Below, piece by piece: positions 42,643 through 50,200 of a stretch of 64,000 nucleotides of DNA. Both the position numbers and the translations under genes were made by a program. The DNA is from Candidatus Eiseniibacteriota bacterium (GTDB lineage Bacteria > Orphanbacterota > Orphanbacteria > Orphanbacterales > Orphanbacteraceae): the NCBI GenBank assembly GCA_029262235.1, contig JAJCZU010000006.1:124001-188000 (forward strand), given 5' to 3'. Numbering within the stretch: position 1 is the first letter of the stretch; every line of letters begins with the position of its first letter. The notes under the pieces are model-generated. The model made no database searches and was not told where the DNA came from. It saw nothing but the letters and a program-made list of their open reading frames with translations.

Positions 42643-43212
42643 ATGATCACCTTGCAGAAACTCGCCGAAAAAGCTTCCCGGTGCGAACTGTGCGCGCTCT
42701 CCGAAACGAGAAACCGCGTCGTGTTCGGCTCCGGAAATCCGCGCGCGTCCGTATTCCTGATCGGGGAGGCGCCGGGACGCAACGAGGACGAAGGAGGGGA
42801 ACCGTTCGCCGGCCAGGCGGGGCGGGTGCTGAACGAGGCGCTGGCCGCGGCCGGACTCGCGCGCGCCGATCTCTATATCGCCAATGTGCTCAAGTGTCGT
42901 CCGCCGAAGAACAGAAATCCGAAGCGTGAGGAAGTCGCCTCGTGTCACCCCTGGCTCGAACAGCAGCTCGCGCTCGTCGATCCCGTTGTCGTCGTGCCGA
43001 TGGGGAACTTCGCCCTGCGTCTCTTTTCGAAGGAATCAATTCCCATCTCGAAGGCGCGCGGGGTGCCATTCGACTCAAACGGAAGGACCGTTCTGCCGAT
43101 CTTTCATCCAGCGGCCATACTGTACAACCGCTCGCTCGAAGGGACATTTCGAGAAGATTTCGCAAGAATTGCGAAAATCGGATCATCCCTGAACGAAAAT
43201 GAAACCGCATAG
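42643..43212 (+). CDS. Type-4 (Fe-S) uracil-DNA glycosylase
   Basis: A 189-aa product from ATG 42643. Four cysteines for a [4Fe-4S] cluster: RCELCAL, VLKCRPPKNRNP and EEVASCHPWLEQQL. The family-4 active-site motifs are IGEAPGRNEDEGGEPFAGQAGRVL and LPIFHPAAILYNRSL. It removes uracil from DNA and starts base excision repair. The prepilin peptidase gene follows 14 bases later. Confidence 0.93.
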   Translation: MITLQKLAEKASRCELCALSETRNRVVFGSGNPRASVFLIGEAPGRNEDEGGEPFAGQAGRVLNEALAAAGLARADLYIANVLKCRPPKNRNPKREEVASCHPWLEQQLALVDPVVVVPMGNFALRLFSKESIPISKARGVPFDSNGRTVLPIFHPAAILYNRSLEGTFREDFARIAKIGSSLNENETA

Positions 43213-43226
43213 CGACAGGACGCATC

Positions 43227-44012
43227 GTGAACGTCTGGGCCCCTCATATGGAATACGTCATCGGATTCTTCGGCCTTCTCGTGGGCAGCTTCCTGAACGT
43301 CTGCGTGTATCGGCTCCCTCGCAATCAGTCGGTCGTGTTCCCGCCTTCGCGTTGCACGCGCTGCAAAAAGACGATCGCCTGGTGGGACAACATTCCTGTC
43401 GTGAGCTACCTGCTTCTCGCCGGACGCTGCCGGCACTGCAGGAAGTCGATTTCTCTCCGCTACCCGCTCGTCGAACTCACGACGGCCGCGATCTTTCTCT
43501 GGGTCGCGCTCCGTTTTCCGTTCGACTGGACGCTGCCGTTCCTTCTCTATTACAGCGCGGTGCTGCTCGTCGTGACGCTGACCGACTACGACCTGCAGCT
43601 GATTCCGGACTCGCTGACGCTTCCCGGTATCGTGATCGGATTTCTATACTTCGGCGTGGCGCAGGGGGAATGGGCGAATTCGCTGCTCGGGATTCTTGCC
43701 GGTGGAGGAAGCCTGTTTCTGATCAGCGAAGTCTATTTGAAAGTGCGGAAGCGCGAAGGGATGGGGGGCGGTGACGTGAAGCTCGCCGCGATGATGGGCG
43801 CGTTCCTCGGGTGGAAGGTGATCTTCCTCGTGCTGTTTCTCTCTTCGCTGGCGGGGGGCGTGTTCGGTATTCTGCTGCTGCTCGTGTCGCGGAAGGGCGG
43901 GGGCTACGCGTTTCCGTTCGGCGTCTTTCTCGCGCCGATCGGCTTTCTCGCCCTGCTCTACGGGAACATCTGGTTCGAATGGTACCTGCGTACCGTGCTC
44001 ATTCAGCCTTAG
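43227..44012 (+). CDS. pilD: Prepilin peptidase / N-methyltransferase (PilD-like)
   Basis: A 261-aa polytopic inner-membrane aspartyl protease that cleaves and methylates type IV prepilins or type II secretion pseudopilins. The N-terminal domain has GSFLNVCVYRLPR and the zinc-type cysteines CTRCKK and CRHCRK. The catalytic Asp residues lie in VTLTDYDLQLIPD and GMGGGDVKLAAMMG. GTG 43227 or ATG 43248 (MEYVIGFFGL) may be the start. No pilin genes lie in the window. Its 3' end overlaps rlmE (opposite strand) by 14 bases. Confidence 0.94.
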   Translation: MNVWAPHMEYVIGFFGLLVGSFLNVCVYRLPRNQSVVFPPSRCTRCKKTIAWWDNIPVVSYLLLAGRCRHCRKSISLRYPLVELTTAAIFLWVALRFPFDWTLPFLLYYSAVLLVVTLTDYDLQLIPDSLTLPGIVIGFLYFGVAQGEWANSLLGILAGGGSLFLISEVYLKVRKREGMGGGDVKLAAMMGAFLGWKVIFLVLFLSSLAGGVFGILLLLVSRKGGGYAFPFGVFLAPIGFLALLYGNIWFEWYLRTVLIQP

Positions 44013-44625
44013 GATTCTCGCCCTCGCTGTCGCCTTCGGGCCGATATCCCGTGCCGACCAGAAACACTTCCACGCTGTGGTCGCGTGAGCTCTTCGGCTT
44101 CTGCATCTTGACGGCCGAGAACCGCGCGCGCGCGTCGGATTGAAGCGCCGGCAGATCCTCACCCTGAAAGACCTTCGCCACCCAGCGGCCGTTTCGCTTC
44201 AAGAGCTGCGAGCAGATGTGCAGAGAGTGACGCACGAGTTCGATGGACCGCGCCTGATCCGCGAACGGAATCCCCGTCGTGTTCGGCGCCGCATCGGAGA
44301 GAATGACGTCGAAGCGGGGGGCGTATTCGCGAAGCGCGTCGAGGTCGAGTTCGTACATGTCCTGCTGCAAGGTGTGGGCATGAGGCGGGAGCTTGATTTT
44401 GACCGCGGTCAGATCGACGCCGACCACGACGCCGTCCGGCCCGACTTTGCGCGCCGCGTACTGCAGCCATGACCCGGGCGCGCAACCGAGATCGAGCACG
44501 GCGTTTCCTTTGCGCAGAATCCCGAGGCGCGCGTCGATCTCTTCGAGTTTGTAGATCGATCGGGCTGCGAATCCTTCGCGTTTTGCTTTACGAAAATACG
44601 AGTCGTTTTTATTGAAGCGGCTCAC
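43999..44625 (-). CDS. rlmE: 23S rRNA (uridine-2552 2'-O)-methyltransferase RlmE (FtsJ)
   Basis: A 208-aa protein beginning SRFNKNDSYFRKAKREGFAARSIYKLEEID. It has the SAM motif VLDLGCAPGSWLQYA and the K-D-K-E residues of FtsJ: Lys in the N-terminal SIYKL, Asp in DVILSDAAPNTTG, Lys in GRWVAKVFQG and Glu in HSVEVFLVG. GTG 44625 overlaps the stop of the PTS gene (GTGA); a longer upstream reading frame lacks family similarity. A C-terminal acidic tail (GDSEGENPKAE) is extra. Confidence 0.93.
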   Translation of the reverse strand: MSRFNKNDSYFRKAKREGFAARSIYKLEEIDARLGILRKGNAVLDLGCAPGSWLQYAARKVGPDGVVVGVDLTAVKIKLPPHAHTLQQDMYELDLDALREYAPRFDVILSDAAPNTTGIPFADQARSIELVRHSLHICSQLLKRNGRWVAKVFQGEDLPALQSDARARFSAVKMQKPKSSRDHSVEVFLVGTGYRPEGDSEGENPKAE

Positions 44626-45131
44626 TCGTCGTGGCTCAGCAGAATGCGGTTCAGTTCGTCGACAGTACCGGCCGCAAGCAGCTCCTGCTGCACTTTGTCC
44701 TGGCGGAGCAGTCGTGCCACGCGCGCGAGCGCCTGCACGTGCGACATGTCGGCTTTGAGCGGAGAGAGAAGGACGACCACGAACCGGCACGGCTGTCCGT
44801 CTACCGATTCGAACGCGACGCCGTCACGGCAGAGCGCGAACGCGGCCGAGAGTTCGTCCACGCCTTTCGACCGGCAGTGCGGGATGGCGACACCCTGCCC
44901 GAGTCCGGTCCCCTGTTCCGACTCGCGGATCAAAAGGTCGTCGTACACGCGATCGCGGTCGAGCACGCGGCCCGCCTGCGCGAGCCTGCCTACGAGGTCG
45001 CGGAGCAGTTCTTCCTTGGTCCTCGCCCTGGACTCCCGGAGAGTCGCTTCGGGCACGAGAATATCCTGTATAGGCAAGAGCTTGTAACTCCTGACGGAAT
45101 CGTCGATTAGAATTCTGCTACGGTTGTTCAT
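44622..45131 (-). CDS. PTS EIIA-type (PtsN-like) regulatory protein
   Basis: A 169-aa protein of the EIIA-2/PtsN fold: LVPEATLRESRARTKEELLRDLVGRL, LLIRESEQGTGLGQGVAIPHCRSKGVDEL with the phospho-acceptor His in IPHCR, then FVVVLLSPLKADMSHVQALARVARLL. PtsN-like proteins act in nitrogen-PTS regulation rather than sugar uptake. The family usually begins near PIQDILVPEA; the start at ATG 45131 adds about 20 residues. Transcribed with rlmE. Confidence 0.9.
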   Translation of the reverse strand: MNNRSRILIDDSVRSYKLLPIQDILVPEATLRESRARTKEELLRDLVGRLAQAGRVLDRDRVYDDLLIRESEQGTGLGQGVAIPHCRSKGVDELSAAFALCRDGVAFESVDGQPCRFVVVLLSPLKADMSHVQALARVARLLRQDKVQQELLAAGTVDELNRILLSHDE

Positions 45132-45144
45132 CTTGAGAACGCTC

Positions 45145-45153
45145 TGTTAGAAT
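45145..45153 (+). promoter_or_regulatory. Extended -10 promoter for the 45212 gene
   Basis: TG (45145-45146), T, TAGAAT (45148-45153). It lies between divergent genes. The predicted start near 45160 favours GTG 45212 over ATG 45173 as the translation start. Confidence 0.5.
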
Positions 45154-45211
45154 AGGCCAACTGCAAACCAGAATGGTACGGTCGGAAGTGCAGGGAGGCA
45201 AGGAGATTCCC

Positions 45212-48200
45212 GTGGGAAACGGTCACGGAAAGAGTATCGGATTCGGTGCGGCGGCCGCCCTCTGGTGGGCCGGACTCGGGCTTGTCGCCCGGGCGTCTTT
45301 CGGTGCGGATACCGAACCCGCGATCTGGTTCTTCGCGGCGACGGCGCTCGGAATCGCGTTCGGAATCAGCGGGAAGAAACGCCGTGAAACCGGTCGCTTC
45401 GCCCCGATCTTCGGATCGCTGATCGCAGCCGCTCTCGTGTATGCAACCGGCGGATGGGGCCTCTTCGGAGTCGCGCTTTCGCTGTTCGCTCTCACGGGGG
45501 TGGGGGCGATGATCGGGCGCACCGCGCACGGCTGTCTGCCGGGTACCAGCATCGGCGCCGGACTCGGGATGATCGCCGCGGTACCCCTGATCGGGGCCAT
45601 CGGGGTTGCGGGATGTCTGCTTGCCGGCGCCTTGCTGATGGCGCTCTTTCTTCCGGGCGGTTCCACGAAGGGCGCGGGTGCGGTTCCGCATCACGGGAAG
45701 GACGACGCTGCGAGGGACCGCGCAAGCACTGCCGACGTTTCGGTCGGTCGCCGCGAACCGGGGTCGGGGCGGATCGCACTGCTCCTGGCAGGTGCCGGCG
45801 CTTCGCTGCTCGCCGTGGGCTGGGGGCGCGTCGCGGACCTGACGGCCGGCGGCACGATTCCCGTGCAGTTCGATTTCCACGGCTGCCTCGCGATCGCGTT
45901 CGGTGCGGGCGCCCTGCTGGCGTTCCGGCGACTTCGTTTCGTGAGAGCCGGAGCCGGCGCGGCGCTGCTGCTTGCTGCCTCGGGCGCCTGGCTGCTCTAC
46001 GCACGTCATGGGGGGCTCCCCTGGTTTCATATCCGTCAGCTGGCCGACTCGGTCGCGCCATATCAACAGAACTGGCAGGAAAATCTACTCTTCGCAGCAG
46101 TCGTTGCCGTGCCGTGGGCGTTCTTTCTCGGCATCGCCGCGGGCGTCATCCGGCGTCCCGCGGGACTTCGATCCCTCTTTATGGGCGTGGCGGCAGGCGC
46201 TTTGCTCGCCGGCCCCGTATTCGCGGGCGGGGGTTTGAAGGGCACGGTGCTCCTCGGGGCGCAGCTCCTGCTGTTCGGCGGCGTTCTTTTCTGGCTTCGG
46301 GCGCCTGGCTTCCTGTGGAAGATCGCGGGTGTGGCCACCGCAGTTGCGGCGGTTTTCGTGGTCTTTCCTGGCGCGCCCAGCTGGCTCGGTCCCCTTTACG
46401 CGACGGCTCCCTACCGCTATGCATCGGTTTACGCGAATCAGAGCCGGGCGACTTTCGAGTCGGAACACGTGACGATCCCGGCGTTCTACGAGGAGGGGCG
46501 TCTCTGGACAGCGAGCGTGACCGCCTACCAGACCGGCAGACAGCTTCGCCTCGACGGCGCGATCCGGTGCAATGATCAGTGGACGCCGGCGGTCGAGATG
46601 CTGATGGCGCGCATTCCTCTCCTGTTTCGTTCCGAGTGGGAGAACGGACTGGTGCTCGGCCTCGGCACCGGCACCATCCCGAGCGCGTTCGGCGATCGAG
46701 GACCGCAGAAAATCGATGTGGTGGAGCCGGAGCCGTCGATCGTGGCGGCATCCCGCAGTTTCGGCGCGGGGAACGCGGAGTACTGGAATGACGAGCGGAT
46801 CACGCTGCACGATGATGATGCCCGCGCATTCATTTCACGCGTAAAGAACCGGTACGATCTCATCGTGACGAGCCCGATCGCCCCGTGGGACCGAAGAACC
46901 GCACACTGCAGCACACGCGAATTCTTCGAGCGGATAGAAGCGGGGCTGCGCAAAGGCGGGGTCTACGTTCACTGGCTGCCGCTCACCGGGGTACCACTCG
47001 AGACGCTGCAGTTGCAGGTGCGTACGTTCGCCGGCGTCTTTCCGCATGTTGTCGGGTTTCGCCCCTCGAACAATCAGGGACTCATTCTCGTCGGCTCCAC
47101 GGAGGCCCTGCGGATTCCGTGGAAGTACGCGATGGAGGCGTGGGAAGATGCGGCCGTTTCGGCGCGCATGCGGACGCTCAACCTGGGCGGTGTTCCCCGT
47201 TTGCTCACGCTGCTGCGGCTCGATACGGAGACGGCCGATGCGTTCGCCGGCGAGGGCCCGCTCAACACGGATCGCCGCCCGCGCGCGGAGTGGGCGGCTT
47301 CGTCCGCGCTGCTCGATCTCGAGGGAGACCGGATCGACGACCGGCTGCGCGCTCTCCACACGGACGGCCGTGAGCTGTTCGACTTCGAGGGGGCGACAGA
47401 GCGGGAGATTACGAATTTCTACCGAACCGTTGCGCAGGAGTTTCGCGGCGCGCCGTATCCTCTCGGTGGCTATCGCTATGCGCGTGCCGCGTACGAACGT
47501 GAAATGTCGATGGATAATCTGATCATGTACGCTTATTTCGTACGAACACAGGATCACGACTTCGATCGTTCGATCGCGCTCCTGAAGCAGGCATGCGCGC
47601 AGAGCCCGGAGAACGTGACCCCTCAGCGCCTCCTGGGGGAGGAGTATATTCTCGCCGAGCGTTATCCCGCTGCCGAGGCATATGCCGATCGACTGATCGC
47701 CGGCGGGATGGATTTCTACTGGCCCTACATGGTCCGCGGGCAGGCCCGCCTCCAGATGGGGCGTCCGAAGGAAGGGCTCGACGATCTGCTTGCGGCAAGG
47801 CAGCGCGACAGGCACCAGGACATGGCAGGCAACATCACGTACAACATCGGCGTCGCGTATTACACGCTCGGTGACTACGAGCAGGCTCTCGCATTCGCGC
47901 GCGCCACGATCGGCCGGAACCCCCTGAACCGTCGGGCCCGGTTGCTCGAAGCCGAAGCGCAGACGCGCCTCGGCACGATGTCGAAAAGTGATTTCCAGCG
48001 GGACGTGGAAGCGCCGTTTCACCGCGTGCGCGCGAGTTCTCTTTTTTCGGCCGCGCAGGATAATTTCTACGAAATCGATTTGCAGAACAATGTGGAGAGG
48101 GACCTGGCTGTCATCATCAATTCGACCCCGAATCATATCGGCGCCTACCTGCTTCTCGCCCGCTATTATCACGACCGCGGGAACAAGGAGAAGGAGGGGG

Positions 48201-48346
48201 AGGTGCTGAGCCGCATGATTGCGCAGTTCGACGCGAACAAGGCGGTCATGAGCGCGTTCGACGATTATCTGCTGCGCACGGGGGGCCGGGAGAAGTACGA
48301 AGAGTATCAGTTCATTCCCGAGCAGCTGCTCGGATCAGGCCGGTAG
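45212..48346 (+). CDS. Membrane protein fused to a spermidine-synthase-like domain and TPRs
   Basis: About 1044 aa from GTG 45212 (AAGGAG 6 bases upstream). The first 400 or so residues form about 10-12 membrane segments. The next 250 are a spermidine-synthase-like Rossmann domain (NGLVLGLGTGTIPSAFG, IDVVEPEPSIVAASRSFG, LHDDDARAFI, RYDLIVTSPIAPWDRRTA, KGGVYVHWLPLTGVP). The aminopropyltransferase DSSDP-type motif is TSPIAPWD, so true polyamine synthesis is unlikely. The C-terminal part is TPR-like (HDFDRSIALLKQACAQSPEN, YYTLGDYEQALAFARATIG). Membrane-spermidine-synthase fusions are widespread in the FCB and related groups; the reaction is unknown. Confidence 0.8.
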   Translation: MGNGHGKSIGFGAAAALWWAGLGLVARASFGADTEPAIWFFAATALGIAFGISGKKRRETGRFAPIFGSLIAAALVYATGGWGLFGVALSLFALTGVGAMIGRTAHGCLPGTSIGAGLGMIAAVPLIGAIGVAGCLLAGALLMALFLPGGSTKGAGAVPHHGKDDAARDRASTADVSVGRREPGSGRIALLLAGAGASLLAVGWGRVADLTAGGTIPVQFDFHGCLAIAFGAGALLAFRRLRFVRAGAGAALLLAASGAWLLYARHGGLPWFHIRQLADSVAPYQQNWQENLLFAAVVAVPWAFFLGIAAGVIRRPAGLRSLFMGVAAGALLAGPVFAGGGLKGTVLLGAQLLLFGGVLFWLRAPGFLWKIAGVATAVAAVFVVFPGAPSWLGPLYATAPYRYASVYANQSRATFESEHVTIPAFYEEGRLWTASVTAYQTGRQLRLDGAIRCNDQWTPAVEMLMARIPLLFRSEWENGLVLGLGTGTIPSAFGDRGPQKIDVVEPEPSIVAASRSFGAGNAEYWNDERITLHDDDARAFISRVKNRYDLIVTSPIAPWDRRTAHCSTREFFERIEAGLRKGGVYVHWLPLTGVPLETLQLQVRTFAGVFPHVVGFRPSNNQGLILVGSTEALRIPWKYAMEAWEDAAVSARMRTLNLGGVPRLLTLLRLDTETADAFAGEGPLNTDRRPRAEWAASSALLDLEGDRIDDRLRALHTDGRELFDFEGATEREITNFYRTVAQEFRGAPYPLGGYRYARAAYEREMSMDNLIMYAYFVRTQDHDFDRSIALLKQACAQSPENVTPQRLLGEEYILAERYPAAEAYADRLIAGGMDFYWPYMVRGQARLQMGRPKEGLDDLLAARQRDRHQDMAGNITYNIGVAYYTLGDYEQALAFARATIGRNPLNRRARLLEAEAQTRLGTMSKSDFQRDVEAPFHRVRASSLFSAAQDNFYEIDLQNNVERDLAVIINSTPNHIGAYLLLARYYHDRGNKEKEGEVLSRMIAQFDANKAVMSAFDDYLLRTGGREKYEEYQFIPEQLLGSGR

Positions 48347-49075
48347 CCCTGCGAAGAGATCGTCCACGACGGGCTGCGGCTGCGGCACGCGCGAAGCGGC
48401 GAGCTCGAAGTATTCCGCGTCGTTCACGGACCGATAGTCGCCGAACCATTCCTTGAGCCGATCGAAAAACGTGATCTGCGTCACGTGAGCGTGTATCGAT
48501 TCGACCTTGCGTTGATACGCTTCCTCGCTGAGCGGAATCCGCGCCGCGATCTCGTCCTGCGGGATGCTTGCCATGTCGCGCTCCGGCCGCTGCGGCTTGC
48601 ACAGTTCTTCCAGAATTCCCCAGCCGTATACACGCGCCACGGTTTTCACGTCCGTTCGTGCAAACGCCTCCATGACCCAGCCGTATACGGTGGTGTGATC
48701 GGGATGGCGGCTCACTCCCTCGCGATGAAACGTGATGAGCACGTCCGGTTCGTGCAGGCGAAGCGCGTCCCCGACGACGCCAACGCCGTCCTCGAACGGC
48801 ATCGAGGCAAGGCCGCTGTCGGGCCAGCCCACGATTTTCTGCGAGCTGAGTCCGAGCGCTTCGCTCGCCACTTTCAATTCGATCGTGCGCAGGCGCGCGA
48901 GTTCGTCCGGTTCGAGCTCTTTCGAAACGCCGAGAGAGCCCGCTTCGCCCCGCGTGAAAGTGAGCAGATGCACGGCATCCCCCTGCATCGCGTAGTGAGC
49001 GAGCGTTCCCCCGGGCCCGTACGCCTCGTCATCCGGATGGGCGAACACGGCGAGTATGGTTCGTCTTTTTCTCAT
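48335..49075 (-). CDS. PIG-L family (LmbE-like) zinc deacetylase
   Basis: A 246-aa protein with the PIG-L signature: ILAVFAHPDDEAYGPGGTLAHYA (zinc ligands His, Asp-Asp), LTFTRGEAGSLG, and LITFHREGVSRHPDHTTVYGWV (third His). Members deacetylate N-acetylglucosaminyl groups, as in bacillithiol, mycothiol or glycolipid synthesis. Substrate unknown. ATG 49075; the 3' end overlaps the convergent upstream gene by 12 bases. Confidence 0.92.
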   Translation of the reverse strand: MRKRRTILAVFAHPDDEAYGPGGTLAHYAMQGDAVHLLTFTRGEAGSLGVSKELEPDELARLRTIELKVASEALGLSSQKIVGWPDSGLASMPFEDGVGVVGDALRLHEPDVLITFHREGVSRHPDHTTVYGWVMEAFARTDVKTVARVYGWGILEELCKPQRPERDMASIPQDEIAARIPLSEEAYQRKVESIHAHVTQITFFDRLKEWFGDYRSVNDAEYFELAASRVPQPQPVVDDLFAGLPA

Positions 49076-49144
49076 GACGCCGAACAGCGTACCCGGCTCC
49101 CCGCGCACGGTCAACCGCCGCAGAGACGCCATTCCGGCGATCGG

Positions 49145-49174
49145 TTGACCCCCGTTACGGCGGGCGACTATACT
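49145..49174 (+). promoter_or_regulatory. Promoter for the YhaM-like/addBA unit, giving a nearly leaderless mRNA
   Basis: TTGACC (49145-49150), 18-base spacer, TATACT (49169-49174). The expected start (about 49181) is only a few bases before ATG 49184, and no SD precedes that codon. Confidence 0.6.
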
Positions 49175-49183
49175 CCTTCCACT

Positions 49184-50200
49184 ATGACAACAGCACCCCG
49201 GATACATAATGGCCAGTTCATCCAGTCGCTCGCGGAAGGCGACCAGGTTCTCGAGCACTATCGCGTTGTACGCAAGGTCGTGCGCACCTCCCGGCGCGGC
49301 GACCCTTACCTCGATTTCGATCTCGTGGATCGTACCGGTCGCATCAATGCCAAAGTATTCGGACAGAACGGCAGCCCGAACGACGTCGTTACCCAGTACA
49401 GCGAGGCTTTCGACGCCGGAGACGTCATCCGGGTCGACGGAGTCGTGGAGGTCTTCAACGGCAAGCTGCAGCTGATCGTAAAGCGTCTGCGCCGGAGTAC
49501 GGAAGACGAAGTGGATGACCGCCTGTTCGAACGCGCGAGCGAACGGCCGCTCGAAGACATGGAGCGTGAACTCGCGGACGTGATCGGCTCGCTCGAGAAC
49601 GACTTCGTGCGGAAGCTCGCCGGTGCCGTATTCGGCGACGAAGCGTTTTATCAGCGCTTTCTCGTGGCGCCCGCCGCCACGCGTCTTCATCACGCGTATC
49701 GAAGCGGCCTCCTCGAACATACGCTCTCGCTCATTGCCGCGGCCGACCGGCTGCTGCCCGCCTATCCGGAAATCGATCGCGATATTGTCGTGTCCTCGAT
49801 CCTGTTCCACGACAGTGGCAAGACCGAGGAACTCGGCGAGAAAGCCGGCGACGAGTACACTGTGGAAGGAACCATGGTGGGACACGTTTATCTCGGCGCG
49901 CGGCGTGTCGAACGTGCGATGGACGCGATCCCCGACTTCCCGCGCGCGCTTCGCGTTCACATTCTGCACTGTGTCCTGTCGCATCACGGCAGCCGTGAGT
50001 ACGGGGCGCCCGTCGAGCCGTCGAGCCTCGAAGCGCTTTTCGTACATCATCTCGATAATCTCGATGCGAAGATCGCGAACGCACGCGGCGCACTGGCGGC
50101 GGATGTCGACACGAGGAGCGCGTTTACGGATCCTTCGCTCGCCGGAGCCGTATTCCAGAGATACTTCAAGGGTGAATCGTTTCTCGACCCGGAGAACTAA
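49184..50200 (+). CDS. 3'-5' exoribonuclease YhaM-type (OB-fold + HD domain)
   Basis: A 338-aa protein. An OB-fold nucleic-acid-binding domain (VLEHYRVVRKVVRTSRRGDPYLDFDLVDRTGRINAKVFG) spans residues about 20-110. An HD phosphohydrolase domain follows: HHAYRSGLLEHTLSLI, SSILFHDSGKTEELG (His-Asp), GHVYLGARRVE, HCVLSHHGSREYGAPVEP, LEALFVHHLDNLDAKI. YhaM/CBF1 enzymes trim RNA and single-stranded DNA 3' ends. The mRNA looks nearly leaderless. addB starts at the next base after the stop, so it is probably part of an end-processing operon with addBA. Confidence 0.9.
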   Translation: MTTAPRIHNGQFIQSLAEGDQVLEHYRVVRKVVRTSRRGDPYLDFDLVDRTGRINAKVFGQNGSPNDVVTQYSEAFDAGDVIRVDGVVEVFNGKLQLIVKRLRRSTEDEVDDRLFERASERPLEDMERELADVIGSLENDFVRKLAGAVFGDEAFYQRFLVAPAATRLHHAYRSGLLEHTLSLIAAADRLLPAYPEIDRDIVVSSILFHDSGKTEELGEKAGDEYTVEGTMVGHVYLGARRVERAMDAIPDFPRALRVHILHCVLSHHGSREYGAPVEPSSLEALFVHHLDNLDAKIANARGALAADVDTRSAFTDPSLAGAVFQRYFKGESFLDPEN

